NCBI GenBank assembly: GCA_026692885.1
Contig: JAPLNJ010000960.1
Location: 1-61,659 of the forward strand
Length of the DNA stretch: 61,659 bases
Origin: Planctomycetota bacterium
GTDB lineage: Bacteria; Planctomycetota; Planctomycetia; Pirellulales; Pirellulaceae
Direction of reading: 5' to 3'
How positions within the stretch are numbered: the first letter of the stretch is position 1; each line of letters starts with the position of its first letter. Shown here one piece after another: positions 8,548 through 16,713 of the stretch. The position numbers were made by a program, and so were the translations under genes. The notes below the pieces were generated by a model. That model saw only the letters and a list, made by a program, of their open reading frames with translations, had not been told where the DNA came from and searched no databases.

Positions 8548-8680
8548 ACAAGCGGACGGAAATAATGTACCCGCTTTACGTGGCCCGGTCTCTCCGAGAC
8601 CGGGTTTCGCGTCTCGGAGAGACGCGACCACGTGGACGCGACGCCGCCCCGCGATGGGTAGATTATTTCCGTCCGCTTGC
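8548..8680. repeat. Inverted-repeat element enclosing a 51-bp repeat shared with 31.2 kb
   Basis: The arms 8548-8572 (ACAAGCGGACGGAAATAATG...) and 8656-8680 are complementary over 25 bases with one mismatch. Inside, 8592-8642 (beginning CTCCGAGACCGGGTTTCGCG) is found again at 31245-31295 with a single difference. Confidence 0.8.
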
Positions 8681-8683
8681 CCA

Positions 8684-8756
8684 GTCCACTGTTGCTGGGG
8701 CTTCGCTTAGGCTCAGCCACCAGCCACCCTGCTAGCATTTCGCAAGGTCACGATTT
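8684..8756 (-). repeat. Family A palindromic repeat, partial copy
   Basis: The sequence CACTGTTGCTGGGGCTTCGC and the following AGCCACCAGCCACCCTGCTAGCATTTCGCAAG match the right half of the copy at 41.8 kb almost base for base. The left half is missing. Confidence 0.75.
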
Positions 8757-8836
8757 CCATTTCGTACACGGGTTGATAGACGCGGCGAATCATGCAAGGG
8801 CCTCGCTCGGACGACGGGGACGGTGTTGCTGACGCA

Positions 8837-9046
8837 TTATACCCGCCGTTCGCTTGGACACAAAGTCAAACAGGCCTGCCTGAGTCGTTCGAGAAAAGCG
8901 GACTTCTTGGCGTGCCGCCGGACGAAGTCAAGCAGGCGGGCCTCGAACTGCTCGACCTGCCGATCTCGTGTCGCAAGGTCGCGCAGGTCGGTAAGTCCCT
9001 GGACCGCCAGGACGTACTGGTTCGTCTGCTTGGTCGAAAATAGATT
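8837..9046 (-). pseudogene. Out-of-frame C-terminal remnant joined to the preceding gene
   Basis: In the frame one step away from the gene above it, the minus strand reads NLFSTKQTNQYVLAVQGLTD, then FEARLLDFVRRHAKK and ends CPSERRV with a stop at 8837. This resembles the C-terminus of a second, longer protein of the kind seen beside SWIM-type zinc-finger proteins. It has no start, and it abuts the point where the N-terminal gene loses its natural sequence. A deletion joining two neighbouring genes would explain it. Confidence 0.5.
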
Positions 9047-9495
9047 CCGCTCAGCCAGCCGAGGTACAGCGAGCGGACATCGCCATTGAGCAATTCCTCT
9101 CGCAGCGAGATCAGCCCCGGCATGTACTCCTCACCTGCCTCCCACTCGCCGCCGCCTTCGTCCTCGTACAAGAACGAGAGGATCACGAACTCGCCTTTGA
9201 TCCAGAAAGACAGCCCGCCGCCAGCGTAAGCCTCTACCGTCGGCAGGTCGACGCCCCGCACCGGCAGCCGAACCATGAAGTGCCGCGTGCCCCAGTTGGC
9301 GACATAGACGAAGACGTCGAAGTACCGCTCCATCAAACGGTCGGGATCGCCGCGAAAGTCCCCGTAGGAGTACGTGTTGGTGAAGCTCGTCGCCGTGACC
9401 TCCGCGCGACTGGAAAGCTTCTCCAGCTCAGCGATCTCCCCCGCCGTCAGCGACCGATCCACCGTTCGAAACTCGTAGTACTGATACTCGCTCAT
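8866..9495 (-). CDS. Hypothetical protein (YQYYEF-type), C-terminus replaced after a deletion
   Basis: The first 155 residues (MSEYQYYEFRTVDRSLTAGE..., FDVFVYVANWGTRHFMVRLP, LSFLYEDEGGG) form a coherent domain that I recognise as a conserved hypothetical family of planctomycetes and actinobacteria with no known function. After LYLGWLSG the reading becomes Ser/Arg-rich and has no protein-like character, while the alternative frame there is protein-like (separate entry). The last roughly 50 residues are therefore probably not natural. The gene may still give a folded N-terminal domain. No membrane segment is present. Confidence 0.6.
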   Translation of the reverse strand: MSEYQYYEFRTVDRSLTAGEIAELEKLSSRAEVTATSFTNTYSYGDFRGDPDRLMERYFDVFVYVANWGTRHFMVRLPVRGVDLPTVEAYAGGGLSFWIKGEFVILSFLYEDEGGGEWEAGEEYMPGLISLREELLNGDVRSLYLGWLSGIYFRPSRRTSTSWRSRDLPTCATLRHEIGRSSSSRPACLTSSGGTPRSPLFSNDSGRPV

Positions 9496-9557
9496 GTACA
9501 GTCCTCAGCTTCCGATTCTGAAGTAAGCGTCCGCGCAGAAATAAGTTGGTCAATTTC

Positions 9558-9612
9558 GTAGGACGGACTTCCCAGTCCGTCGCGAAAAACGGACGGGTTG
9601 GAAACCCATTGT
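9558..9612. repeat. Short palindromic repeat
   Basis: GACGGACTTCCCAGTCCGTC is nearly self-complementary, and it is followed by a second half-palindrome (GGTTGGAAACCC). It sits immediately downstream of the truncated retropepsin-like gene. Confidence 0.55.
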
Positions 9613-9629
9613 CCAATGAGACATCCTGC

Positions 9630-9815
9630 TCAGACTGTGGCCACGCTCAAGGCCAGTTGCTGTAGCAAAGCTGCGCTGAACACCGTGCGGTCAGCGCCCG
9701 TGTCCACCAGGAACTGCTCGGTGACGGTCGTCCCGTGGCCGGTCTGGAGCTTGGCGCGGAGGATGGGACGGCTTTCTCCGTCTTCGAACAGAAACCAGTC
9801 ACCGACGATGCGCAT
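9630..9815 (-). pseudogene. Truncated retropepsin-like aspartic protease
   Basis: The 61-residue frame begins MRIVGDWFLFEDGESRPILR and contains FLVDTGADRTVFSAALLQQL, where DTGA is the catalytic motif of single-lobe, retropepsin-like aspartic proteases. Family members are normally about 110-140 residues; this one stops shortly after the catalytic loop, where repeat DNA begins, so the flap and second half are lost. It overlaps the gene 9799-10104 by 17 bases and was probably co-translated with it. It is unlikely to be an active protease. Confidence 0.65.
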
Positions 9816-10104
9816 AGATTCTCCAGCCCTTTTCCCGGGGAACGAACATCACGACCGCGCCGTCGTCGTCGGGGTGCTGCGATCGCGCCCAGTCCCAGGC
9901 GATTTCGGCGGCGTCGGCAACGAAATACTGCTGATCCGCTACCGCGACGTATCGTCCCCGTGAGTGCGGCAGATCCGCCCAGTGAGCTTGCAGCCAATTG
10001 AGGTTGCGCACGTGTCGCTCGTCCTGCTTCCGATGACGCGCAATCCTCTGAGGATCGATGACTTCCAGCACCGTGACCTGCGGGCCGTGCTTGGACTGAA
10101 TCAT
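9799..10104 (-). CDS. Hypothetical DUF5678-like protein
   Basis: The 101-residue soluble protein has a central block NLNWLQAHWADLPHSRGRYV followed by AVADQQYFVADAAEIAWDWA and DDDGAVVMFVPREKG. This resembles the DUF5678 type of small protein (…GKYVAV.GQ.v.a…). In planctomycetes such genes are often found upstream of retropepsin-like genes, as here. Function is unknown; the assignment is tentative. Confidence 0.6.
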   Translation of the reverse strand: MIQSKHGPQVTVLEVIDPQRIARHRKQDERHVRNLNWLQAHWADLPHSRGRYVAVADQQYFVADAAEIAWDWARSQHPDDDGAVVMFVPREKGWRIYAHRR

Positions 10105-10193
10105 GCCAGGACACTCCTATTTGCCTTGGGAACGGCCGATGAAGACCTGCGTCACTTAGGACCAGCGCATCAATTCGTGTCGCAAGTATCGTA

Positions 10194-10243
10194 GTCGTCA
10201 CGCTCCGCCGTGACGACATGTCATCACGGCGGAGCGTGATGAC
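10194..10243. repeat. Palindromic repeat
   Basis: The arms GTCGTCACGCTCCGCCGTGA and, after a short loop, the complement of GTCATCACGCTCCGCCGTGA form a long hairpin. It lies between two genes on the same strand; no T-run follows, so it is not a clear terminator. Confidence 0.65.
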
Positions 10244-10287
10244 CACTTTGAAAACCCGACAGCTATTGACTCGCCAGTCCTGATCAC

Positions 10288-13200
10288 TCACGGGGCCACG
10301 TTCAGCAGCGAAAACGGCTCGAACAGGCCGTAGCCCAGCGTGTGGTACGCGCTGCCTGGCGGCAGGCCGTTTGCGGGACCCTGCTGGAACATTCCGGGCC
10401 AGGCGCTGCCCACCTGCGCTCCGGCGTGGTGCGGGCCGAGCGTGTTCTTCAGCGTGCCGATCACGAGGACTTCGACGGCGTTTTCGCCGCTGCTCACCGC
10501 GTCGGTTACGTCGACTAACCACGGCTGCGAAACAAGCTGTCCACAAAGCTTGCCGTTGACCATCACCTTGGCCACGCTGCCGTACCAACTCGGCACCCAC
10601 ACCTTGTAGCGCCCGCCGATTTTGTCGACCGCGAAGGACTGCCGGTAAGCGACGCCGGCCGAGTAGAACGGCATCCCTTGCCGATTCCAACCGATCGCCG
10701 CTTCGCCCAGCCCGCTGCCGTCGACCAGGTGGACCGCCCGGCGGTCGTGTGCGTTAGGCGATGTCAGCTCGCTGGAGACGGAATGGATCTTCACGCCCGC
10801 AATCGGAGCTGCCTGCCCGTCCTGGCCAGCAGCGTGGAATCGCACTTCGCCCAGTCCGGCAAAAGCGTTGCCCTTGCGTCCGTCCTTAGTCGGGAAGCTG
10901 ACGCCGTCGTGATTCGACAGGATCGTGAACTTCACGTAACGGACGGTCTTGCCCGACACGGGCAGCTGCTGCGCGAAGGCCGTCTTGGCTCCGATCGGCC
11001 CGCCGGGGGCACGGGCCAGTTCGAACGTCCCCAAGGGGATCGACGAGGCGTCGGAAAACTCGGGCGTGGCGGAGCCGATGACCTGCATCTTCTTCACGCC
11101 CCGACCGGGAATCGCGGCCTCGTTGTAGTTCCAGACCTCGATCGCCGCCAGATCGACTGGCCGTCCGAGATCAAAGGCCACCATCGGCGCTCCGTCATTA
11201 CCTTCCTTGGCGGCCGGGTCGCGTTGATAGCCGATGCCCGAGCTCATCCACGCGACGCCTTCGATGTCGGTCGCGTGGGCCAGGCCCTTGGCGAGCGACG
11301 GCCCCTGCGGCGGCACGATCACAAAGCCGGCGGCGGCGGGCCGCAGCGAGAACTCGCCCAGAACGAACGCCGCGGCGATCTCGTGATACATTGTGAACGG
11401 CTGGGCCTTGAGCGTCACCGCGTTCTCGCCTGGCTTGGCCGCCGCGGTGATGTCGATCTTACCGAACGCCTTATCAAGCCACCAGGAATCCTTGGCCGCC
11501 GTGATCGGCGCCCCGTTGCAAGTAATCGCATACAGGTCGGGCCGTTCGATGACGATCCACAGCGGCTGGGGCACCGCGCCCTCGATCGTGAAGCGGTACG
11601 TGACCTCGAACCCGCTTTCCGGTGGGAATTTCTTGGAGATCAACTCGTCTTTGTACTGCACGGCACTGTCCCACGGATCGCGTGGCAGGCCGTTCTTCTG
11701 CCACGCCAGCTGGTTGGCGCGGTAGTAATAGACGTTCTTGCGGGTCTCGTCGCCGGCGGTGACGTCGACATGGTCGAGCGTCAGCACGTTCGGCCCGATC
11801 CGGCGGATCTGCAGCTCTCCGCGCGGCGCAATCGGCGTGGCCTTCTCCGCCACAACCTTCCCCGGCTCGCCGGGTTCCTTGGCGAGGAATAGCAACAGGC
11901 TGCCGCAGGGGGGAAGCTCGAAGGCGAGCTTCGCCGCCCCGTTTTCCATGGCGAACGGATAGGCGGTGACCGCCCCGGTGAACAGATCCCACTTCTGGAC
12001 GCCCTTGGCCTGGGCCTCGACGAAACCCCGTGACGGGGCATCAATGCTGGTGTTGACCAACAGCAGCAGGTCACCGTCGGCCAATTGCCGACGCTGGTGG
12101 AAGAGGAGGCCCTTGTCGTCGGCGGCACGGCGGATCGCGCAGCGATCCAGGCCCAGCACCGGCACAAGCATTTCGGTGACGCGGGCCGGATCGACTGGCT
12201 GCCAACCGGGGTTCTTCGCCAGTTTCTCGCCGCGATCTGACGGCCGACCGTCGACCAGCGCCGGCGGTGGGCCGCAGGACAGGATCTGCAAGCCGCTCTT
12301 GGCCGCTTCCTCAAACAGTTTCATCGTTTCGCTGCGAAGCGTCTCGGTCATCGGCGGCAGGACGACGGTCGTATACGCTCGCTTTCCGACGACAAACTGC
12401 ACAGGTTGGCCGATCTGTTGACCACCGGGTTTGGAGACTGTCCCGTGCCGCGCGATCACGTCCTCGCAGCCGATGTCGTATTCCACTTGCGCCCGTTCGA
12501 ATCCCATGAGCAGGTCGAAGAACGTCTTGCCGATCTCGCCGAGCTGGCCGGCATGGGTCGCATCGGGCTGGTACATCCACGCGGTAGTCGTCGGCTGGAG
12601 CACCAGCACGCGGTTCCGCTGGTCGCCCATGGACATCGCCGCCGAGAGCCGCGTGGTATACTGAGCCATCACGTGGTACGAATCCCACCACGGCTCGTGG
12701 TAGGAAAACGACTGCGGGTGGTCGGCTTTGCGGGCGCCGCGGAGCGTGACGTAGGACAGGTGCTCGTCGAACAGGTTTACGCCCAGCACGCCCAGCCAGT
12801 CGGCGATCCGCTTCATGTCTTCAAACCGCAGGTCCCAGCCGCCGGCTCCGTAGATTTCGCAGAGATAACGCTCGCGGCCGAGTTGATTGCACAGGCTCTG
12901 CACTTCCCGGACGAACCGCACGTTGCCGAACTGGGCGTGCGTGTCCTCGCGATACTGATTCATCAGGCAATCGATGCCGGGGATGTGCTGCCAGGCGCTC
13001 ATCGCCATGTTGTCGGTCACGCCGAGGCAATGGGGCCATTCGTGGTCCCAATAGTGACCGGTGAAGGCAATGCCGTTCTTTTCGCACCAGGCGTAATACG
13101 GCTTCGCCCAGTGTTCGATGTACTGTTCCAGGACCACCTGGAAATAGTCGTGGCGGACTTGTTTCCAGTTCCCCACCGGCCGGTTGAGGCTGGGCAGGCA

Positions 13201-14016
13201 ATCCAGCAGACTGTAACCCCACCGCTTCTGGAACTCGGCGGGCAGATGATCGGTCCAGGGCAATCCTCCGGCGGGCCGCACGTTCGGCTCGTCGGTAAAC
13301 GAGCCCAGCACGCGTTTACCGAACTGATCGCCGATGTTTTTCTTGTAGGCGTCCAGTGTTACTTCGAGAAACTTCTCGGTAACGCCGGGGTACATCAGGT
13401 CCACGTAGCTGCGGTCGCCGTGCCAAGGCGAGTTGGTGGCCCGCACGACCGACGCCACCACGTATTGTCCCTCGGCCAGCGATTCGCCGCCGCGCAGCTT
13501 CTCGGTGATATTCTCCGAGGTGTTGGCGGTGACACGATAGACCGCGACCGTATCGGGACCGATCTTCGGCGGCTGCTTCTCATCGCGGAAGGTCAAGCCG
13601 CGGCCGCGCGATTCCGGCATGAGTTCGGGCACATGCCCGCCGGCAAACCCGGAGGGATACGAGGTCTCGTCGTAGATCCACACGTTCATGTCGAGCTTCT
13701 CGGCCTCGTCCAACGCGACCTTCCAGAGGCGAAACCATTCGTCGCTGAGATAGGGCGTCATCAAGCCGGGACGCGGGTGGACGAAAACCTGCATGACTTT
13801 CTGGCCGGCCAGATCGCGCATCGTGCCGCGGATCTGCTCGTCGGTGAGCATGTCGTTCCAGACCCACAGCGGCGCCGTAGCGTACTGGCGGGGCGGGGCT
13901 GTGAAAATCTTCCGGGCTGCGGCAGAATCGAGCTGCTTTTCCTCGGCGGCGACGGCGGCCGACAAGGCGGCGACAAAGCACAAACAGGTCCACGTTGCAG
14001 TTACCAGCCGTTTCAT
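10288..14016 (-). CDS. Secreted glycoside hydrolase, GH106-like (alpha-L-rhamnosidase type)
   Basis: The 1,242-residue protein starts with a signal peptide (MKRLVTATWTCLCFVAALSA) cleaved after about residue 24. The catalytic part (roughly 45-480) begins PLWVWNDMLTDEQI and holds GQKVMQVFVHPRPG, WIYDETSYPSGFAGG, SFTDEP and FTGHYWDHEWPH, with acidic residues where GH106-like enzymes place theirs. The middle (about 480-720) resembles the domain that follows the barrel in this group. Two beta-sandwich, galactose-binding-like regions come next; the last (about 1,120-1,235) holds YKVWVPSWYGSVAKVMVNGK, as in the sugar-binding domain of GH2/GH106 enzymes. It probably acts outside the cytoplasm on plant or algal polysaccharide. 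Exact substrate is unknown. Confidence 0.8.
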   Translation of the reverse strand: MKRLVTATWTCLCFVAALSAAVAAEEKQLDSAAARKIFTAPPRQYATAPLWVWNDMLTDEQIRGTMRDLAGQKVMQVFVHPRPGLMTPYLSDEWFRLWKVALDEAEKLDMNVWIYDETSYPSGFAGGHVPELMPESRGRGLTFRDEKQPPKIGPDTVAVYRVTANTSENITEKLRGGESLAEGQYVVASVVRATNSPWHGDRSYVDLMYPGVTEKFLEVTLDAYKKNIGDQFGKRVLGSFTDEPNVRPAGGLPWTDHLPAEFQKRWGYSLLDCLPSLNRPVGNWKQVRHDYFQVVLEQYIEHWAKPYYAWCEKNGIAFTGHYWDHEWPHCLGVTDNMAMSAWQHIPGIDCLMNQYREDTHAQFGNVRFVREVQSLCNQLGRERYLCEIYGAGGWDLRFEDMKRIADWLGVLGVNLFDEHLSYVTLRGARKADHPQSFSYHEPWWDSYHVMAQYTTRLSAAMSMGDQRNRVLVLQPTTTAWMYQPDATHAGQLGEIGKTFFDLLMGFERAQVEYDIGCEDVIARHGTVSKPGGQQIGQPVQFVVGKRAYTTVVLPPMTETLRSETMKLFEEAAKSGLQILSCGPPPALVDGRPSDRGEKLAKNPGWQPVDPARVTEMLVPVLGLDRCAIRRAADDKGLLFHQRRQLADGDLLLLVNTSIDAPSRGFVEAQAKGVQKWDLFTGAVTAYPFAMENGAAKLAFELPPCGSLLLFLAKEPGEPGKVVAEKATPIAPRGELQIRRIGPNVLTLDHVDVTAGDETRKNVYYYRANQLAWQKNGLPRDPWDSAVQYKDELISKKFPPESGFEVTYRFTIEGAVPQPLWIVIERPDLYAITCNGAPITAAKDSWWLDKAFGKIDITAAAKPGENAVTLKAQPFTMYHEIAAAFVLGEFSLRPAAAGFVIVPPQGPSLAKGLAHATDIEGVAWMSSGIGYQRDPAAKEGNDGAPMVAFDLGRPVDLAAIEVWNYNEAAIPGRGVKKMQVIGSATPEFSDASSIPLGTFELARAPGGPIGAKTAFAQQLPVSGKTVRYVKFTILSNHDGVSFPTKDGRKGNAFAGLGEVRFHAAGQDGQAAPIAGVKIHSVSSELTSPNAHDRRAVHLVDGSGLGEAAIGWNRQGMPFYSAGVAYRQSFAVDKIGGRYKVWVPSWYGSVAKVMVNGKLCGQLVSQPWLVDVTDAVSSGENAVEVLVIGTLKNTLGPHHAGAQVGSAWPGMFQQGPANGLPPGSAYHTLGYGLFEPFSLLNVAP

Positions 14017-14548
14017 GAGCGTTGGTCCTTAGAGTCTGAGGCTGTATCATGCGCACCCGGTGCGCGCATCTTGTGGGACGGTTCTTCAAACCGTCCTGGC
14101 CGGATTGAAAATTCGGCCCACCTTGGTTGCGGCCGTAAGTCTGAAGTGGCAGACCGGGGAAGTCAAGCCGACAGGCAGGCCGCTCCTGCTCATGTTCTTA
14201 ACGTGGCCTCGCTGCAACCAAGTCGGTCAGGCTTTTCGGCCTGACGCGAACCGAGCGTCACCAAGCACAAGCAGTTGTGTTGGGCACAGCCCACCCTACG
14301 ATTTTTTGCCCCGCACGGATGGCAGAGCCAGAGCACGGATGAAGGCCCAAATAGGCACACGTCGTCCGACGCTTCCTGTTCCAACAGGACCCTCAGAATC
14401 TCGCCAACGTCGGCAGGCTGAAAAACTACGTCGCGACACCTCAGTAAACCTGGCAGTTATTGATGCGCCGATCCTAACCATCGCACGGCTGCCGAATTCG
14501 CCCTAATGCCGGATGGGCAATTCGAAAACGGCCTCGCAACTCGTCTGC
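14017..14548. other. Intergenic stretch with several short hairpin repeats
   Basis: No gene is supported. Hairpins lie at 14073-14096 (GGACGGTT/AACCGTCC) and 14098-14119 (GGCCGGATT/AATTCGGCC). At 14220-14308 there is a GTCAGGC...GCCTGAC repeat of the VGQAFQPDA type followed by a piece ending CACCCTACG. The remainder up to 14548 shows nothing recognisable. Confidence 0.55.
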
Positions 14549-15913
14549 TCACGCCGGCGACTCGGGACGCAACCACGGCGCGCGGTAGGGACGCCGCAGA
14601 AGCCGAGTGGCTTCGGCATCACCGGCCACCTGACGCGTCTTGGGATCGTAAACCAACGGGCGGCCGAGCTGCATCGCGACGTTGGCCAGAATACAACTGG
14701 CGGTCGAGATGTGGCCCTCCTCAATGTCCGCCACCGGCCGGCTGCGATTTTCGATGGCGGCCAGGAAGTCGCGCATGTGCAGGCGCGTGGCTGGCGCCGC
14801 ATTCAACTCGATACCCTTTTCGGTGACGTCTTCCGGGTATTGCTCACGCTCATAGACGCACTCCTTGTGGACCGCCTCGCCCTTGCCTTGCGGAGTGAAG
14901 TCGTAAGTCATGGTGCTGGCTTTGAGGGTCCCCTTGTCGCCGTAGAGAGTCAGCGCCCACGGGTACTTCGGGTCGGGCGACGCACCCCAGGTACGGTGTT
15001 GCCACGTGACGTTCAGCCCGTCGTACTCGAACACGGCGGTCTGCGTGTCCGAGATATTGGACTTGCCCTCCTTCTGGACGAAGATCCCACCGGCCGAACT
15101 GATCCGCTTCGGCCAGCCCAGGCCCAGCATCCAACGCGCGGTGTCGAACATGTGGACGCACATGTCGCCCATGATGCCGTTGCCGTATTCCATGAACGTC
15201 CGCCACCAGCGGATGTGTGGCAACCCGTCGTAGGGCCGCAGCGGCGCCGGGCCGGTCCACAGGCCGTAGTCGAAGTAGTCTGGCACCGGTTGCACCGGCG
15301 GATTGCCGTTGGCGCGCATGGGGTAGTAACAGCAGAGGTCCACTTGCCCGATGGTTCCCAGCAGGCCGGCTTCGACGATGTTCTGCTTCGCGTCAATCAA
15401 GTGCGGTGTGCTCTTGCGTTGCGTACCGACCTGCACCACGCGCTGGTGCTGGCGGGCTGCGGCCAACATAGCCTCGCCCTCCGCCACGTCGACGCTGATC
15501 GGCTTCTGCACGTACACGTCGGCCCCGCTCTCGACGGCGGCGATCATGTGCAGCGCGTGCCAATGGTCCGGGCTGCCGATGAGCACGATGTCCAGGTCCT
15601 TTTCCTTGAGCAGCTGGCGGTAGTCGCCGTAGGTACGGGGAACTTTCTTGGACTTCTGTCGCTGACTGACCAACTCTGCGGCTTCGGCGAGCAACTTCCG
15701 GTCGGGATCGCACAACGAAATGACCTCGACCGGTGCGACCTGGATCAGGCGGAACAAATCGCTTTTGCCATACCAGCCGGTGCCGATCAATCCAACCCGC
15801 TTCGGCTTCTGCTGGGCGATCTCGACCGCTTCCGCGGCCCGCAGCGCCGCAGGCAGGCAGACCAGCCCGCCGAAAGCAAACGCGGCGTCTTGGAGGAATT
15901 GGCGTCGTTTCAT
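14549..15913 (-). CDS. Tat-exported Gfo/Idh/MocA family oxidoreductase
   Basis: The 454-residue protein starts MKRRQFLQDAAFAFGGLVCL, a twin-arginine-type signal (KRRQFL). The NAD(P)-binding fold follows with GLIGTGWYG near residue 45, then PDHWHALHMI and the substrate-loop motif VYVQKPIS, where the lysine matches the EKP lysine of the family. The C-terminal beta-sheet domain includes RWWRTFMEYGNGIMGDMCVH and MFDTARWMLGLG. Such exported oxidoreductases are abundant in planctomycetes and act on sugar-like substrates, which fits the nearby glycoside hydrolase. Substrate and direction are unknown. It is probably transcribed alone. Confidence 0.9.
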   Translation of the reverse strand: MKRRQFLQDAAFAFGGLVCLPAALRAAEAVEIAQQKPKRVGLIGTGWYGKSDLFRLIQVAPVEVISLCDPDRKLLAEAAELVSQRQKSKKVPRTYGDYRQLLKEKDLDIVLIGSPDHWHALHMIAAVESGADVYVQKPISVDVAEGEAMLAAARQHQRVVQVGTQRKSTPHLIDAKQNIVEAGLLGTIGQVDLCCYYPMRANGNPPVQPVPDYFDYGLWTGPAPLRPYDGLPHIRWWRTFMEYGNGIMGDMCVHMFDTARWMLGLGWPKRISSAGGIFVQKEGKSNISDTQTAVFEYDGLNVTWQHRTWGASPDPKYPWALTLYGDKGTLKASTMTYDFTPQGKGEAVHKECVYEREQYPEDVTEKGIELNAAPATRLHMRDFLAAIENRSRPVADIEEGHISTASCILANVAMQLGRPLVYDPKTRQVAGDAEATRLLRRPYRAPWLRPESPA

Positions 15914-16038
15914 AGCGTTGACTCCCGAGGTTCGAGTTCAGGGTCCAGGGTCCAGTTCCTTCCGATCATTTCACCTTGCAGCGGCGTGCGGGTCTTGCAA
16001 GCAAGCAGAGCCACTCGACCCACGCAGTGCCCGCTGCA

Positions 16039-16347
16039 TCAACGGAGCTTCCAAGACAAGTAGTCTTGGCTGCCGTCAGCGAATCTCAGCACATCAATGC
16101 CGTGTTGCTCGTAGCGGAAAACAACCACCCACCGCTTACAGCGGAAGAGTCTGACACCATCGCCGATTTCGGGGGCCGCCGTTCCCAACACGGTGGTCGT
16201 CGAAAGCTGGGCAATCTTTTCCGCCTGGGCAATCAACGCATCAATGCTGCGTTCCGCCGCTAATGGACGACGGTGCGTGAAAGCGATGTGAAACGCAATG
16301 TCCTGCAGGTCACGTTCCGCGGCTTCGGTTCGTCGGGCGATGTGCAT
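16039..16347 (-). CDS. RelE/ParE-family toxin
   Basis: The 102-residue basic protein begins MHIARRTEAAERDLQDIAFH, the first strand and helix of the RelE/ParE fold, and ends VVVFRYEQHGIDVLRFADGS before QDYLSWKLR. Known ParE members poison DNA gyrase while RelE members cut mRNA; the sequence alone does not tell which. Its start codon overlaps the stop of the upstream antitoxin (ATGA), so the two are translationally coupled. Confidence 0.85.
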   Translation of the reverse strand: MHIARRTEAAERDLQDIAFHIAFTHRRPLAAERSIDALIAQAEKIAQLSTTTVLGTAAPEIGDGVRLFRCKRWVVVFRYEQHGIDVLRFADGSQDYLSWKLR

Positions 16348-16604
16348 CAGTTGCCAATTCCAGCGGCTTCCAGTCGCTTCCGGACCGCGCCCTTGGTTTC
16401 GTCCGCATCGAACGGGCCGACGCGGCCGGCAGCGAGATCCTCGTCGGCTTCGCGGACCATGCTTTGCAACTCACGCAGTCCATGCTGCCGCTTCTCCAAG
16501 GTATCGATCGCCTCACGAAGCACGTCGTCTTCCGTCTCAAACTGTCCGCTTTCCAGCTGAGTCCGCACACGTTCTTTGATGTCTGGAGGAAAGTGATAGG
16601 GCAT
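16347..16604 (-). CDS. ParD-like antitoxin
   Basis: I chose the ATG at 16604 (MPYHFPPDIKERVRTQLESG) because AAGGAG lies eight bases upstream; the frame is open beyond it without protein character. The 85-residue product has the ParD pattern FETEDDVLREAIDTLEKRQ, a ribbon-helix-helix domain, and an acidic tail (SMVREADEDLAAGRVGPFD) that would bind the toxin. It is the first gene of the pair and is expected to repress the operon together with the toxin. Confidence 0.85.
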   Translation of the reverse strand: MPYHFPPDIKERVRTQLESGQFETEDDVLREAIDTLEKRQHGLRELQSMVREADEDLAAGRVGPFDADETKGAVRKRLEAAGIGN

Positions 16605-16713
16605 GATTGTTACTCCTTTTCCGTCTTTAATCCTACGCATCCCGTCACTCGCTGGCCAGCCGCAACACACCAGATTCGCCCAGCAAAGCCACGCTCGTCA
16701 TTCAACCTGGTCA

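Larger units (their letters stand above)
8502..8836. other. Repeat-filled intergenic stretch
   Basis: No gene is seen. The stretch contains the inverted-repeat element 8548-8680 and a family A repeat fragment 8684-8756, placed end to end. Confidence 0.6.

Noticed and set aside
12406..14244. Open frame of 612 codons on the plus strand
   Set aside because: It lies opposite the GH106-like gene, is rich in His/Arg/Gly as expected of an antisense shadow, and shows no domain.
14513..16063. Open frame of 516 codons on the plus strand
   Set aside because: It is the antisense shadow of the Gfo/Idh/MocA gene, whose motifs are clear.
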